Shown here piece by piece: positions 1-9,220 of a stretch of 28,603 bases of DNA. The notes beneath the pieces are model-generated. The model had not been told where the DNA came from. It searched no databases and saw only the letters and a program-made list of their open reading frames with translations. The stretch is taken from positions 1-28,603 of the forward strand of contig CAIYWM010000489.1 in assembly GCA_903929895.1 (NCBI GenBank), given 5' to 3'. Within the stretch, counting starts at the first letter, position 1, and every line of letters begins with the position of its first letter. Source of the DNA: an uncultured Alphaproteobacteria bacterium. Its GTDB lineage: Bacteria; Pseudomonadota; Alphaproteobacteria; Reyranellales; Reyranellaceae. A program made the translations under genes and the position numbers.

Positions 1-2
1 CT

Positions 3-875
3 GTAACTCGATGGCGGGGAGCGGCGTCCGCGGCCGGCTTGGCCCTTTTGGCGGGCGCCTGCGACCTCAGGCATGCAGCCGTGGTCGACCCGAAGGGCCC
101 GATCGCGCTCGCTGAGCGGAACCTGCTGTTCGACGCCTTCTGCGTGATGATGATCGTGGTCGTTCCGGTCATCGTCCTGACCCTGTGGTTCGCTTGGCGG
201 TACCGCGCCTCCAACACCAGGGCCGCTTACACGCCGACCTGGGCCAACTCGTTCAAGATCGACGCCCTGACCTGGCTGATCCCTGCCGTCATCGTGATTG
301 CCGTCGCGGTCCTGCTGTGGCGCAGCACGCACAGGCTCGATCCCTATCGCCCGCTGGAATCAAAGGAACCGCCGATCGACGTCCAGGTCGTGGCCCAGGA
401 CTGGAAATGGCTGTTCATCTATCCCGAGCAGGGGATTGCCGTGGTGAACCAGCTCGTCTTTCCGGCGGGCCGTCCGGTCAGCCTGCGCATCACCTCCGAC
501 ACGGTGATGAACTCCTTCTACGTGCCGCAGCTCGCCGGCCAGATCTACGCCATGGCCGGCATGCAGACCCGGCTGCAGATGCTGGCCGATCAGCCCGGCA
601 CCTTCGTCGGTCGCAACAGCCAGTACAGCGGCGGCGGCTATTCGCAGCAGCATTTCGAGGTCAAGGCCATGAGTCAGGCGGACTTCGACGCCTGGGTGGC
701 CCGTGCCAAACAGGGCGGCGCGAGGCTCGACGCCACGACCTATCCCGCCCTGGCGGCCAAGAGCCGCGCCAACCCCATCACCTACTATTCGACGGTCGAG
801 CCCAACCTGTTCGACTCGATCATCGACAAATACAGGCACAGCGGCCACGCGCACTCCGCGCCGGTCCGGAGATAG
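3..875 (+). CDS. cyoA: Cytochrome bo3 ubiquinol oxidase subunit II (5' partial)
   Basis: Subunit II of the haem-copper quinol oxidase, an inner-membrane lipoprotein packed against the catalytic subunit. The frame is open from base 3 with no convincing start: ATG at 11 is out of frame and TTG at 39 would cut a typical lipoprotein signal (Arg-rich, then hydrophobic, then LLAGAC) in half. The true start therefore probably lies just left of the window. After the lipid-attachment Cys come the DPKGPIA stretch seen in CyoA, two transmembrane helices and a periplasmic cupredoxin domain containing DWKWLFIYPEQGIA and SFYVPQLAGQIYAMAGM. The Cys/His ligands of the CuA site are absent, which marks a quinol oxidase rather than a cytochrome c oxidase. 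cyoB follows after 3 bases. Confidence 0.95.
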   Translation, partial: VTRWRGAASAAGLALLAGACDLRHAAVVDPKGPIALAERNLLFDAFCVMMIVVVPVIVLTLWFAWRYRASNTRAAYTPTWANSFKIDALTWLIPAVIVIAVAVLLWRSTHRLDPYRPLESKEPPIDVQVVAQDWKWLFIYPEQGIAVVNQLVFPAGRPVSLRITSDTVMNSFYVPQLAGQIYAMAGMQTRLQMLADQPGTFVGRNSQYSGGGYSQQHFEVKAMSQADFDAWVARAKQGGARLDATTYPALAAKSRANPITYYSTVEPNLFDSIIDKYRHSGHAHSAPVRR

Positions 876-878
876 GCG

Positions 879-2852
879 ATGTTCGGCAAACTGACGATCG
901 AGGCCCTGCCGTTCTACAGCCCCATCGCCGCGGGTGGCGCCCTCGTCACCGTGGGCGGCGCGCTGCTGGTGGCCATCGTGCTCACCTACCTGAAGGCCTG
1001 GAAGTATCTCTGGACCGACTGGCTGACCAGCGTCGACCACAAGCGCATCGGCATCATGTACGTCGTGCTGGCGCTGATCATGCTGCTGCGCGGCTTCGTC
1101 GATGCCCTGATGATGCGCGCCCAGCAGGCGATGGCGCTGAACTCCGGTGGCTACCTGCCGCCCGAGCATTTCGACCAGATCTTCAGCTCGCACGGCACCA
1201 TCATGATCTTCTTCATGGCGATGCCGTTCATGACGGGACTGATCAACGTCATCGTGCCGCTGCAGATCGGCACCCGCGACGTGGCCTTCCCGTGGCTGAA
1301 CGCCGTCAGCCTGTGGCTGAGTGCGGCCGGTGCGGCATTGGTCATGGTCTCGCTGGTCATCGGCAAGTTCTCGACCGCGGGCTGGACCGGCTACCCGCCC
1401 TATTCGGGCATCGAGTACAATCCGGGTGTCGGCGTCGACTACTGGATCTGGGCCATCCTGATCAGCGGCGTCGGCTCGACCATGTCGGGCATCAACTTCA
1501 TCGTGACGATCCTGAAGCGCCGCGCGCCGGGCATGACCCTGATGCGCATGACGCCCTTCGTCTGGACCGCGCTCGTCGCCTCGGTGCTGATGGCCTTCGC
1601 CTTCCCGGCCATCACCGTGGCCTGCGGCCTGCTCGCCCTCGACCGCCTCGCCGGCATGCACTTCTTCACGAATGCGCATGGCGGCAACATGATGAACTAC
1701 GTCAACCTGTTCTGGATCTGGGGCCATCCGGAAGTCTACATCCTGATCCTGCCGGCCTTCGGCATCTTCTCCGAGGTCGTGTCGACCTTCTCGCGCAAGC
1801 GCCTGTTCGGCTACGAATCGCTGGTCTATGCGACGGCGGCGATCGGCATCCTGTCCTTCACCGTCTGGCTGCACCATTTCTTCACCATGGGCTCGAGCGC
1901 CAACGTCAACGCCTTCTTCGGCGTGATGACCAAGATCATCGCCGAGCCCACGGGCGTGAAGGTGTTCAACTGGCTGCTGACCAGGTATCGCGGCCGAATC
2001 GAGTTCCACCCGTCGATGATGTGGAGCATCGGCTTCATCGTGACCTTCGTCATCGGCGGCATGACCGGCGTGCTGCTTGCCATCCCGCCGGCCGACTTCC
2101 TGATGCACAACACGACCTTCCTGGTCGCGCACTTCCACAACATGATCATCCCGGGCGTGCTGTTCGGCTACCTCGCCGGCTACATGTACTGGTTCCCCAA
2201 GGCCTTCGGCTTCGCCTTCAACCGCGGCTGGGGCATCGGCGCCTTCTGGTGCTGGATCATCGGCTTCTATCTCGCCTTCATGCCGCTCTACCTGCTCGGC
2301 CTGAAGGGCATGCCGCGCCGCATGGAGACCTACAACGATCCGACCTGGCAGCCCTACCTGCTGGTCGCGGCGTCCGGTGCCCTGGTCGTCCTGTGCGGCA
2401 TCGGCTGCATGGTGATGCAGCTCTATGTCTCGATCCGCGACCGCGCCAAGACGCGCGACCTCACCGGCGATCCGTTCGACGGCCGCACGCTGGAATGGTC
2501 CACCTCGTCGCCGCCGCCGCCGTACAATTTCGCGGTGATCCCGACGGTGGGAGACCGCGAGGCCTTCCTCGAGATGAAGGAGAAGGGCATCGCCTACCGG
2601 CGGCCGGCCGCCTACGAACCGATCCGCATCCCGTCCAACACGCCGATCGGCGTGATCCTGGGCGCCTTCGGCTTCGTCCTGGGCTTCGCCATGGTCTGGC
2701 ACATCTGGTGGCTGGTCGGTGTTTCAGGCCTCGTCATGTTCGCCGCCGTGATCGTGCGCTCTTCCAATGACGATCAGGAGTTCACCATGTCCGCCGCCGA
2801 GGTGAAGGCGATCGAGGACCAGCGCTTCCGCCTGCTGGGGAGCCGCTCATGA
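879..2852 (+). CDS. cyoB: Cytochrome bo3 ubiquinol oxidase subunit I
   Basis: Catalytic subunit (657 residues, normal length) that oxidises ubiquinol, reduces O2 to water and pumps protons. Haem and copper ligands are all visible: His105 (SSHGTI) for the low-spin haem, His283 in HPEVY with the cross-linking Tyr287, His332-His333 (HHFFTMG) for CuB, and His418/His420 in HFHNMIIPG. These run one residue behind the E. coli numbering (106, 284, 333/334, 419/421). The quinone-site residues Arg71, Asp75, His97 and Gln100 are conserved, which confirms a quinol-oxidising enzyme. The stop overlaps the cyoC start as ATGA at 2849, so translation is probably coupled. Confidence 0.98.
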   Translation: MFGKLTIEALPFYSPIAAGGALVTVGGALLVAIVLTYLKAWKYLWTDWLTSVDHKRIGIMYVVLALIMLLRGFVDALMMRAQQAMALNSGGYLPPEHFDQIFSSHGTIMIFFMAMPFMTGLINVIVPLQIGTRDVAFPWLNAVSLWLSAAGAALVMVSLVIGKFSTAGWTGYPPYSGIEYNPGVGVDYWIWAILISGVGSTMSGINFIVTILKRRAPGMTLMRMTPFVWTALVASVLMAFAFPAITVACGLLALDRLAGMHFFTNAHGGNMMNYVNLFWIWGHPEVYILILPAFGIFSEVVSTFSRKRLFGYESLVYATAAIGILSFTVWLHHFFTMGSSANVNAFFGVMTKIIAEPTGVKVFNWLLTRYRGRIEFHPSMMWSIGFIVTFVIGGMTGVLLAIPPADFLMHNTTFLVAHFHNMIIPGVLFGYLAGYMYWFPKAFGFAFNRGWGIGAFWCWIIGFYLAFMPLYLLGLKGMPRRMETYNDPTWQPYLLVAASGALVVLCGIGCMVMQLYVSIRDRAKTRDLTGDPFDGRTLEWSTSSPPPPYNFAVIPTVGDREAFLEMKEKGIAYRRPAAYEPIRIPSNTPIGVILGAFGFVLGFAMVWHIWWLVGVSGLVMFAAVIVRSSNDDQEFTMSAAEVKAIEDQRFRLLGSRS

Positions 2853-3448
2853 GCGTCGCCCACATGAGCGCACACGAGCGCGAGGAAATCGAAACCCACG
2901 AGCAGCGCGCGCTGGGCTTCTGGCTCTACCTGATGGGCGATGCCGTGATCTTCGCCCTGCTGTTTGCGACCTACGCCATCATGATCCCCGGCACCGCCGG
3001 CGGTCCCACCGGCAAGGAGCTCTTCGAACTCGACAACGCCGCCATCGAGACGGCGCTGCTGCTGGTTTCCAGCATGACCTTCGGCTTCGCCAGCCTGCAG
3101 GTGAAGGCGGGCAATCGCGGCGCCGTGCTTGTCTGGCTCGCCATCACCTTCCTGCTGGGCGCGGCCTTCGTGTTCCTCGAAGTGCGCGAGTTCGCCGGCA
3201 TGATCGCCAAGGGCGCCGGTCCCGACCGCAGCGGCTTCCTCTCGGCCTTCTTCACCCTGGTGGGCACGCACGGCGTCCATGTGACCATGGGCCTGATCTG
3301 GATCGTGGTGCTGGGCGCCCAGGTCGCGCTGAAGGGGCTCTCGATGCCGGTCGCCTCGCGGCTCTACCGGCTCGGCCTCTTCTGGCACTTCCTCGACATT
3401 GCCTGGGTCGGCATCTTCTCCATCGTCTATCTGCCGGGGCTGCTGTGA
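2849..3448 (+). CDS. cyoC: Cytochrome bo3 ubiquinol oxidase subunit III
   Basis: A 199-residue, five-helix membrane protein of the subunit III family. It stabilises the oxidase and has no redox centre. Recognisable family segments are [22 protein letters not shown] near residues 25-46 (a chain broken here only by description), [13 protein letters not shown] near 140-152, and [21 protein letters not shown] at the C-terminus. The start ATG overlaps the cyoB stop by four bases. The stop TGA shares its last base with the ATG of cyoD (TGATG at 3446-3450). Both overlaps show one tightly coupled transcript. Confidence 0.97.
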   Translation: MSVAHMSAHEREEIETHEQRALGFWLYLMGDAVIFALLFATYAIMIPGTAGGPTGKELFELDNAAIETALLLVSSMTFGFASLQVKAGNRGAVLVWLAITFLLGAAFVFLEVREFAGMIAKGAGPDRSGFLSAFFTLVGTHGVHVTMGLIWIVVLGAQVALKGLSMPVASRLYRLGLFWHFLDIAWVGIFSIVYLPGLL

Positions 3449-3756
3449 TGGAACACCAACCCCCGCACGCCCTGCGCTCCTACCTGATCGGCTTCGTGCT
3501 GGCGGTCATCCTGAGCGCCGTTCCGTTCTGGCTGGTCTACACCCATGCCCTGCCGCCGCAGCGCACGCTGCTTGTCATCGGCATCGCCGCGGTGCTGCAG
3601 GTGCTGGTCCATCTGCGCTTCTTCCTGCACATCAACTTCACCACCACGCCGCGCGAGAACATCCTGGCGCTGGTCTTCACCTGCCTCCTGCTGTTCATCA
3701 TGGTGGGCGGCAGCTTCTGGATCATGTTCGACCTGCACACCCGCATGATGAACTAG
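3448..3756 (+). CDS. cyoD: Cytochrome bo3 ubiquinol oxidase subunit IV
   Basis: A 102-residue, three-helix protein that helps assemble the haem-copper centre of the oxidase. Diagnostic features are SYLIGFVLAVILSAVPFW near the N-terminus, the middle-helix segment LQVLVHLRFFLHI and a C-terminal FWIMFDLHTRMM. I chose ATG at 3448, which overlaps the cyoC stop (TGATG). The in-frame GTG at 3445 lies inside cyoC and only adds one Met. This is the last recognisable oxidase subunit: no haem O synthase (cyoE) follows it in the window. Confidence 0.96.
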   Translation: MEHQPPHALRSYLIGFVLAVILSAVPFWLVYTHALPPQRTLLVIGIAAVLQVLVHLRFFLHINFTTTPRENILALVFTCLLLFIMVGGSFWIMFDLHTRMMN

Positions 3757-3772
3757 CCTGCGGCTGCGACGG

Positions 3773-4282
3773 ATGGCGCAGGTCAAGTCGAAGATGACGC
3801 CGATCCTGGCGTGGGAGTGGATCCTGGTCCTCTCGCCCATACCGGTGATGGTGCTCGCCTACATCGTCCTGGCGAACACCGCGCTGGCGGAGGGAGCGGT
3901 CGGCTTCACGGCGACGGCTCTCGACGGCGTGTGCGCCACCGGCCTGCCGGCCTTCTGGTGCCGCCTCGTCAAGCCCGCGACCCTGCTGACAGCCGTGCAG
4001 TTCCTGAGTTTCCTCTGGTTCGTGGCGATGTCCGCCTACCTGTTCTGGCGCGTGCGCTTTGCGCCCTACGCCAAGCCGGCCAACTACGTGCCGGGCGCCG
4101 CCTCGTTCTTCGAGATGGCGAGCTGGGCGTTGATCTGGCTGGTCATGCTGACCGGTGGCCAGGTCTTTCCCTATCGCGGCGCGGCGCTCGAGGAGCCCAG
4201 CCTGCTGTTCGGCATGCTGGGCCTCTGCCTCGGCCTGCTGTCGCTGCGCATGCTGGCGATCAGCCTGAGGTTCCGGCACTAG
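3773..4282 (+). CDS. Four-helix integral membrane protein of unknown function
   Basis: A 169-residue protein I cannot assign to a family. It has four hydrophobic segments, near residues 10-34, 68-95, 111-132 and 142-165, joined by short polar loops. The second and third are separated by a basic stretch (FWRVRFAPYAKP), which suggests a cytoplasmic loop. It starts 16 bases after cyoD on the same strand, with only a weak purine tract (ACGG) before ATG 3773. A second in-frame ATG lies at 3794. The position suggests co-transcription with the oxidase and perhaps a role in its assembly, but no metal- or haem-binding motif is evident. It is not CyoE, which is much larger. Confidence 0.75.
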   Translation: MAQVKSKMTPILAWEWILVLSPIPVMVLAYIVLANTALAEGAVGFTATALDGVCATGLPAFWCRLVKPATLLTAVQFLSFLWFVAMSAYLFWRVRFAPYAKPANYVPGAASFFEMASWALIWLVMLTGGQVFPYRGAALEEPSLLFGMLGLCLGLLSLRMLAISLRFRH

Positions 4283-4298
4283 CGCTCCATTGGAGCGC
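4282..4298 (+). terminator. Stem-loop at the end of the cyo operon
   Basis: A 7-bp stem (gcgctcc / ggagcgc) with a 3-base loop begins at the last base of the 3773-4282 stop codon. No T-run follows, so if it terminates transcription it is not a classical intrinsic terminator. It may only protect the 3' end of the cyo message. Confidence 0.35.
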
Positions 4299-4424
4299 GC
4301 CGCTGGAGTGGCACGCTCCGTTGATTGCCGTCTCAACGCCGACGCTTCCGCATTTTGTATGGCGCGGGTTGCGACCGGTGACCGGTTGGCGACCGAAGTG
4401 GTGGTGCGGCCTTTGAGGAAAGCG

Positions 4425-4524
4425 AAAGGTCCCTCGCTACGCTCGGGATGACAATCTCGTTGGTACAGGCGCAGGTGCGCTGATGGCAAAGGCGGTGTCA
4501 TCCCGAGCGTAGCGAGGGACCTTT
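4425..4524. repeat. Perfect 29-bp inverted repeat (interspersed-repeat-like)
   Basis: Arms 4425-4453 and 4496-4524 are exact reverse complements over 29 bases, around a 42-base loop. The core reads ctcgctacgctcgggatga on the left arm. After two mismatches another 4 bases pair (4419-4422 with 4527-4530). From memory, sequences with this 'ATCCCGAGCGTAGCGAGGGA' core occur as dispersed non-coding repeats in many environmental bacterial genomes. One window cannot show copy number. It could fold in RNA and insulate cyo from kdp. Confidence 0.7.
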
Positions 4525-4557
4525 GCCTTTTCGGCAGCCGGCTCCCGCGCCGCAAAC

Positions 4558-4626
4558 TCCTATGAATTTCCTATGCCGGCGGCGCGCCCGCCGGCTAGAA
4601 TTCCTATGCCTGGAACGCCTTCTATG
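4558..4626 (+). promoter_or_regulatory. Probable KdpE operator and kdp promoter
   Basis: Two exact heptamers TCCTATG sit at 4558-4564 and 4569-4575 with a 4-base spacer, giving an 11-base period, the layout of tandem OmpR/PhoB-family half-sites. A third exact copy lies at 4602-4608, 33 bases on (three helical turns), and a degenerate copy TTCTATG at 4620-4626. A possible -10 (TAGAAT, 4596-4601) would put the first pair over the -35 region, as expected for an activated promoter with a poor -35. A GC hairpin (8-bp arms 4575-4582 and 4588-4595) lies between. KdpE, an OmpR-family regulator, is encoded in this operon. The link is inference. Confidence 0.5.
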
Positions 4627-4644
4627 GCGGCGAAGGAGACTTCC

Positions 4645-4728
4645 ATGCTCGACATCCTGTTCTTCGGCGGCGGCCTCGTCCTGTTCTGCCTGCTGATCGC
4701 CTACGAACGCCTGTGCCACAGGCTGTGA
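4645..4728 (+). CDS. 27-residue membrane microprotein ahead of kdpF
   Basis: A short frame starting at ATG 4645, 6 bases after a good Shine-Dalgarno sequence (AAGGAGA, 4633-4639). The product has a hydrophobic helix (LFFGGGLVLFCLLIAY) and a short polar tail ending ERLCHRL, with two cysteines. It is followed 7 bases later by kdpF. I recall similar tiny unannotated proteins with a C-terminal 'CERL/CDRL' tail before kdpF in other bacteria, so it may be a conserved accessory peptide of the Kdp complex or a leader peptide. No function is established. Confidence 0.6.
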   Translation: MLDILFFGGGLVLFCLLIAYERLCHRL

Positions 4729-4735
4729 GGCGATC

Positions 4736-4825
4736 ATGACGTTCGATTACCTGCTCGGCGGCGGCCTTGCCGCCCTTTTGCTCGTCTATCTGACGGTCGC
4801 GCTGGCGCGGCCGGAGAAATTCTGA
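4736..4825 (+). CDS. kdpF: K+-transporting ATPase subunit KdpF
   Basis: A 29-residue single-helix peptide that stabilises the KdpFABC complex in the inner membrane. The family signature is the C-terminal ALARPEKF (compare ALLRPERF in other KdpF proteins) after one hydrophobic helix. ATG 4736 is chosen because it leaves 7 bases after the preceding microprotein stop, and the frame ends 7 bases before kdpA. Like the peptide before it, it carries a GGGL turn at the start of the helix. Confidence 0.88.
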   Translation: MTFDYLLGGGLAALLLVYLTVALARPEKF

Positions 4826-4832
4826 GGCGGCC

Positions 4833-6542
4833 ATGACTCTCAACGGCTGGGCGCAGATCGCCCTTTTTTGCGGCCTCGTGCTGCTGCTTACGCGGCCGCT
4901 CGGCGGCTATCTCGACAACGTCATGGCGGGACGGCGCACCCTGCTGTCGCCGGTGCTGCGGCCGATGGAGCGCGGCTTCTATCGTCTGGCCGGTATCGAC
5001 CCGGCGGAAGAACAGAGCTGGTGGGTCTATGCCCGCGCCATGGTGGTCTTCCACATCGTGGGCTTCGCCTTCCTGTACCTGATGCTGCGCCTGCAGGACC
5101 TGCTGCCGCTCAATCTCCAGGGCATGTCCGCCGTGGCGCCGGACCTCGCGGGTAACACCGCGGTGAGCTTCCTGACCAACACCAACTGGCAGAGCTACGG
5201 CGGCGAATCGACCATGAGCTATCTCTCGCAGATGGCCGGCCTCTCGGTTCAGAACTTCCTGAGCGCCGCCACCGGCATCGCCCTGGCCGTGGCGCTGGTG
5301 CGCGGCTTCGCGCGTGCCGAGTCCAAGGGCATCGGCAACTTCTGGGCCGACATGGTGCGCGCCACGCTCTACGTGCTGCTGCCCTTCTGTCTGTTGCTGA
5401 CGGTCTTCTACGTCTGGCAGGGCGTGCCGCAGAACCTGTCTTCCTATGTCGAGGCGACCACGCTCGAGGGTGCCAAGCAGACCATCGCGCAGGGCCCGGT
5501 GGCCTCGCAGCTCGCCATCAAGATGCTGGGCACCAACGGCGGCGGCTTCTTCAACGCCAACTCCGCGCATCCCTATGAAAACCCGACGGCGCTCTCGAAC
5601 CTTGTCCAGATGCTGTCGATCTTCGTGATCGGTGCGGCGCTCACCAACCTGTTCGGTCGTGCCGTCGGCGACGAGCGTCAGGGCTGGGCGATCCTGGCCG
5701 CCATGAGCGTGCTGTTCCTGGCCGGCGTCGTCGTCTGCTACTGGGCCGAGGCGGGCGGCAATCCGCTGATCGGCGCGCTCGGCGTCGACAATGCCGCCGG
5801 CAACATGGAAGGCAAGGAGGTGCGCTTCGGCGTGACGCTCTCGGCCTTGTTCGCCGTGATCACGACGGCCGCCTCGTGCGGCGCGGTGAACGCCATGCTC
5901 GACAGCTTCATGCCGCTGGGCGGCATGGTCCCGCTGGTCAACATGCTGCTGGGCGAGATCATCATCGGCGGCGTCGGCGCGGGTCTCTACGGCATGCTGC
6001 TGTTCGCCATCCTGGCGATCTTCCTGGCCGGCCTGATGGTCGGCCGGACCCCGGAATATGTCGGCAAGAAGATCGAGGCGCGCGAGGTGAAGTTCACCAT
6101 GCTCGCCATCCTCTGCGTGCCGCTGGCGGTGCTGGGCTTCACGGCGCTCGCCGCGGTCGTCCCGGCCGGCCTCGCGGGCCCGGCCAACGCAGGCCCGCAC
6201 GGCTTCAGCGAGATCTTCTATGCCTATACGTCCGCGGCGGCGAACAACGGCAGCGCCTTCGGCGGCCTGACCGCCAACACCGTCTTCTATAACGGCACCC
6301 TGGCCGTCGCGATGATGGTCGGCCGCTTCGCCATCATCATCCCGATGCTGGCCGTCGCAGGCTCGCTCGCTTCCAAACGCAAGGCCGCGATCTCGGCCGG
6401 CACCTTTCCGACCCATGGCGGTCTGTTCGTCGGCCTCCTGGTCGGCGCGGTACTGATCGTCGGCGGTCTCACCTTCCTTCCGGCCCTGGCCCTCGGCCCC
6501 ATCGCGGAGCATTTCGCCCTGCTGGCCGGCACGCTGTTCTAA
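4833..6542 (+). CDS. kdpA: K+-transporting ATPase subunit A (channel-like subunit)
   Basis: The 569-residue potassium-selective membrane subunit, related to the Trk/Ktr channel superfamily. It takes K+ from the periplasm and passes it through an intersubunit tunnel to KdpB. Selectivity-loop motifs are visible: [11 protein letters not shown] near residues 115-125, [18 protein letters not shown] near 233-250, [12 protein letters not shown] near 345-356 and [13 protein letters not shown] near 468-480. It has about ten hydrophobic helices and begins with [15 protein letters not shown]. Length is normal for the family. kdpB follows after 12 bases. Confidence 0.98.
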   Translation: MTLNGWAQIALFCGLVLLLTRPLGGYLDNVMAGRRTLLSPVLRPMERGFYRLAGIDPAEEQSWWVYARAMVVFHIVGFAFLYLMLRLQDLLPLNLQGMSAVAPDLAGNTAVSFLTNTNWQSYGGESTMSYLSQMAGLSVQNFLSAATGIALAVALVRGFARAESKGIGNFWADMVRATLYVLLPFCLLLTVFYVWQGVPQNLSSYVEATTLEGAKQTIAQGPVASQLAIKMLGTNGGGFFNANSAHPYENPTALSNLVQMLSIFVIGAALTNLFGRAVGDERQGWAILAAMSVLFLAGVVVCYWAEAGGNPLIGALGVDNAAGNMEGKEVRFGVTLSALFAVITTAASCGAVNAMLDSFMPLGGMVPLVNMLLGEIIIGGVGAGLYGMLLFAILAIFLAGLMVGRTPEYVGKKIEAREVKFTMLAILCVPLAVLGFTALAAVVPAGLAGPANAGPHGFSEIFYAYTSAAANNGSAFGGLTANTVFYNGTLAVAMMVGRFAIIIPMLAVAGSLASKRKAAISAGTFPTHGGLFVGLLVGAVLIVGGLTFLPALALGPIAEHFALLAGTLF

Positions 6543-6554
6543 CGAGGCGTCATC

Positions 6555-8603
6555 ATGAGTAAACGTGACAAGTCGCAGTCGCTCTTCGACCCCGCGATCC
6601 TGAAACCCGCCCTGCTGGGCAGCTTCACCAAGCTCGACCCGCGCGAGCTGGTGAAGAACCCGGTGATGTTCACTGTCGAGATGGTGGCACTGGCCGCCAC
6701 CGTCCTCACCGTGCGCGACCTCGCGACCGGTGTGGCCGGCAGCGGCTTCCAGATCCAGATCGTGGCCTGGCTGTGGATCACCGTCCTGTTCGCCACCTTC
6801 GCCGAGGCGGTCGCCGAGGGCCGCGGCAAGGCCCAGGCCGACACGCTGCGCCGGATGCGCAGCGAGACCACGGCCAAGGTGCTGCTGGGCGTCGACGACA
6901 TGTTCGAGCCGCGGCGCGCCCATACGCTGAAGGTGGGCGAGACGGTGCTGGTCGAGGCCGGCGACCTGGTGCCGGGCGACGGCGAGATCATCGAGGGTGT
7001 GGCCACGATCGACGAATCGGCCATCACCGGCGAATCCGCGCCGGTCATCCGCGAGGCCGGCGGCGACCGCTCGGCCGTCACCGGCGGCACGCGTGTACTG
7101 TCGGACCGGATCAAGGTGCGCATCACCGCCGAGCAGGGATCGAGCTTCCTCGATCGCATGATTGCCCTGGTCGAGGGCGCCGCGCGCCAGAAGACCCCCA
7201 ACGAGCTGGCGCTCAGCGTCCTGCTGGCCGGTCTCACGCTGATCTTCGTGCTGGCCGTCGTCAGCATTCCGAGCTTCGCCACCTATGCCGGAGGTGCGGT
7301 CTCAATCGTCGTGCTGATCGCGCTGTTCGTCACCCTGATCCCGACGACCATCGGCGCGCTTCTGTCGGCCATCGGCATTGCCGGCATGAACCGGCTGGTG
7401 CGGTTCAACGTGCTGGCGACTTCCGGTCGCGCCGTCGAGGCGGCGGGCGACGTCGATACGCTGCTGCTCGACAAGACCGGCACCATCACGCTCGGCAACC
7501 GCCACGCCACGCAGTTCATCCCGGTGACCGGCGTGACCGAGGAGGAGGTCGCCCGCGTCGCCCAGCTCGCGAGCCTCGCCGACGAGACGCCGGAAGGCCG
7601 GTCGATCGTCGTGCTGGCCAAGGAGAAACATGGCCTGCGCGGCGTCGACGTGGCCGAGCTGCACGGGCAGTTCGTGCCCTTCACGGCGCAGACGCGCATG
7701 AGCGGCGTCGATCACGAAGGGGCGGTGATTCGCAAGGGCGCCATCGACTCGGTGATCGAGCATGCCCGCTCGCTCGGCATCGCACCGCCGGTCGAGGAGG
7801 TGAACCGCATTGCCACGACCATCGCCAAGGAAGGCGGCACGCCGCTCGGCGTGTCGCGCAACGGCCGCATCCTGGGTGTCGTCTATCTGAAGGACATCGT
7901 GAAGGGTGGAATCCGCGAGCGCTTCGCCGAGCTGCGCGCCATGGGCATCCGCACCGTGATGATCACCGGCGACAATCCGCAGACGGCGGCGGCGATCGCC
8001 GCCGAAGCGGGCGTCGACGATTTTCTCGCGCAGGCGACGCCAGAGGCCAAGCTGCGCCTGATCCGCGAGGAGCAGGCCAAGGGCAAGCTGGTGGCGATGT
8101 GCGGTGACGGCACCAACGACGCACCGGCGCTCGCCCAGGCCGATGTCGGCGTCGCGATGCAGACCGGCACCAATGCCGCGCGCGAAGCCGGCAACATGGT
8201 CGACCTCGACAGCGACCCGACCAAGCTCATCGAGATCGTGGCCATCGGCAAGCAGCTGCTGATGACGCGCGGCGCGCTCACCACCTTCTCGATCGCCAAC
8301 GACGTGGCGAAGTACTTCGCCATCATCCCGGCGATGTTCATCGCCTTCTACCCGCAGCTCGGGGTGCTGAATGTCATGGGCCTGTCGACGCCGCAGAGCG
8401 CCATCCTGTCGGCCATCATCTTCAACGCCCTGATCATCGTGGCGCTGATCCCGCTCGCCCTGCGCGGCGTGCAGTACCGGCCGAGCGGGGCTGCCGCACT
8501 GCTGCGACGCAACCTGCTGATCTATGGAATCGGCGGCCTGGTCGTACCCTTCGTCGGCATCAAGCTGATCGACGTCGTGGTCTCGGCCACAGGCCTCGCC
8601 TGA
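6555..8603 (+). CDS. kdpB: K+-transporting ATPase subunit B (P-type ATPase)
   Basis: The 682-residue ATP-hydrolysing subunit. The phosphorylated aspartate is Asp306 in DKTGT. The actuator-domain loop is TGES (158-161), whose serine corresponds to the residue phosphorylated in E. coli KdpB to switch the pump off at high K+. The hinge motifs [10 protein letters not shown] and [20 protein letters not shown] are intact. The membrane segment [19 protein letters not shown] carries the conserved proline of P-type ATPases. Nothing is truncated. It is the energising subunit of KdpFABC in the inner membrane and is followed by kdpC after 11 bases, with a good AAGGAG site. Confidence 0.98.
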   Translation: MSKRDKSQSLFDPAILKPALLGSFTKLDPRELVKNPVMFTVEMVALAATVLTVRDLATGVAGSGFQIQIVAWLWITVLFATFAEAVAEGRGKAQADTLRRMRSETTAKVLLGVDDMFEPRRAHTLKVGETVLVEAGDLVPGDGEIIEGVATIDESAITGESAPVIREAGGDRSAVTGGTRVLSDRIKVRITAEQGSSFLDRMIALVEGAARQKTPNELALSVLLAGLTLIFVLAVVSIPSFATYAGGAVSIVVLIALFVTLIPTTIGALLSAIGIAGMNRLVRFNVLATSGRAVEAAGDVDTLLLDKTGTITLGNRHATQFIPVTGVTEEEVARVAQLASLADETPEGRSIVVLAKEKHGLRGVDVAELHGQFVPFTAQTRMSGVDHEGAVIRKGAIDSVIEHARSLGIAPPVEEVNRIATTIAKEGGTPLGVSRNGRILGVVYLKDIVKGGIRERFAELRAMGIRTVMITGDNPQTAAAIAAEAGVDDFLAQATPEAKLRLIREEQAKGKLVAMCGDGTNDAPALAQADVGVAMQTGTNAAREAGNMVDLDSDPTKLIEIVAIGKQLLMTRGALTTFSIANDVAKYFAIIPAMFIAFYPQLGVLNVMGLSTPQSAILSAIIFNALIIVALIPLALRGVQYRPSGAAALLRRNLLIYGIGGLVVPFVGIKLIDVVVSATGLA

Positions 8604-8614
8604 AGGAGACAATC

Positions 8615-9205
8615 ATGCTTCGTCATTTTCGCGCTTCGCTCGTCATGCTGGTCCTCATGACCGCGCTGCTGGGCATCGCCTATCCGCTCGCCATGGTGGG
8701 TGTCGCCGGTGCGGCCTTTCCGGGCCAGGCCGGCGGCTCGCTCCTCCAGAAGGACGGCAAGGTCGTCGGCTCGAGCCTGATCGGCCAGTCCTTTGCCGGC
8801 GAGACCTATTTCCACGGCCGGCCGTCGGCCACGACCGACACCGATCCGGCGGATTCGACCAAGACCGTCGCTGCGCCCTACAACGCGGCCAACTCGGCCG
8901 GCTCAAATCTCGGCCCGACTTCCAAGGCGCTGGTCGACCGCGTCAAGGAGGACGCCGAGAGGCTGGGCAAGGGCGTGCCCGTCGATCTGGTCACGACCTC
9001 CGGCAGCGGTCTCGATCCACATATTTCGCCCGAGGCGGCCGCCTGGCAGGTGGCGCGTGTCGCCAAGGCGCGGGGGGTGCCGGAGGCCGAGGTTCAGGCG
9101 CTGGTCGCGCAGCACACCGAGGGTCGCATGTACGGGCTGCTGGGCGAACCGCGGATCAACGTGCTGCAGCTCAATCTCGCCCTCGACGCACTGCCCAAGC
9201 GGTGA
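8615..9205 (+). CDS. kdpC: K+-transporting ATPase subunit C
   Basis: A 196-residue subunit with one N-terminal transmembrane helix (residues 8-30, ending in [11 protein letters not shown]) and a periplasmic domain. Family segments seen are [54 protein letters not shown] and [16 protein letters not shown]. KdpC may raise the K+ affinity of KdpA. The gene starts after AAGGAG at 8603-8608 and ends 15 bases before kdpD, so the sensor is transcribed with the pump. Confidence 0.98.
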   Translation: MLRHFRASLVMLVLMTALLGIAYPLAMVGVAGAAFPGQAGGSLLQKDGKVVGSSLIGQSFAGETYFHGRPSATTDTDPADSTKTVAAPYNAANSAGSNLGPTSKALVDRVKEDAERLGKGVPVDLVTTSGSGLDPHISPEAAAWQVARVAKARGVPEAEVQALVAQHTEGRMYGLLGEPRINVLQLNLALDALPKR

Positions 9206-9220
9206 CAATGATCCGGCTGC

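Larger units (their letters stand above)
4283..4644. other. Intergenic region between the cyo and kdp operons
   Basis: This 362-base gap holds, in order: the cyo stem-loop, a short run of ACCGGT/GCGACCG repeats at 4371-4395, a long perfect inverted repeat (arms 4425-4453 and 4496-4524), and the presumed kdp promoter with TCCTATG repeats (4558-4626). I find no plausible protein-coding frame on either strand. Frames that cross it are shadows of the flanking genes. Confidence 0.7.

Noticed and set aside
3..875. A cytochrome c oxidase subunit II reading of the first gene
   Set aside because: The CuA ligands are missing and cyoB carries the ubiquinol-site residues.
360..2702. A 780-codon minus-strand frame opposite cyoAB
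   Set aside because: Composition is His/Asp/Arg-rich shadow sequence opposite genes with complete catalytic motifs.
4734..6923. A 729-codon minus-strand frame opposite kdpFA and the start of kdpB
   Set aside because: Antisense shadow of conserved kdp genes; no domain or ribosome site.
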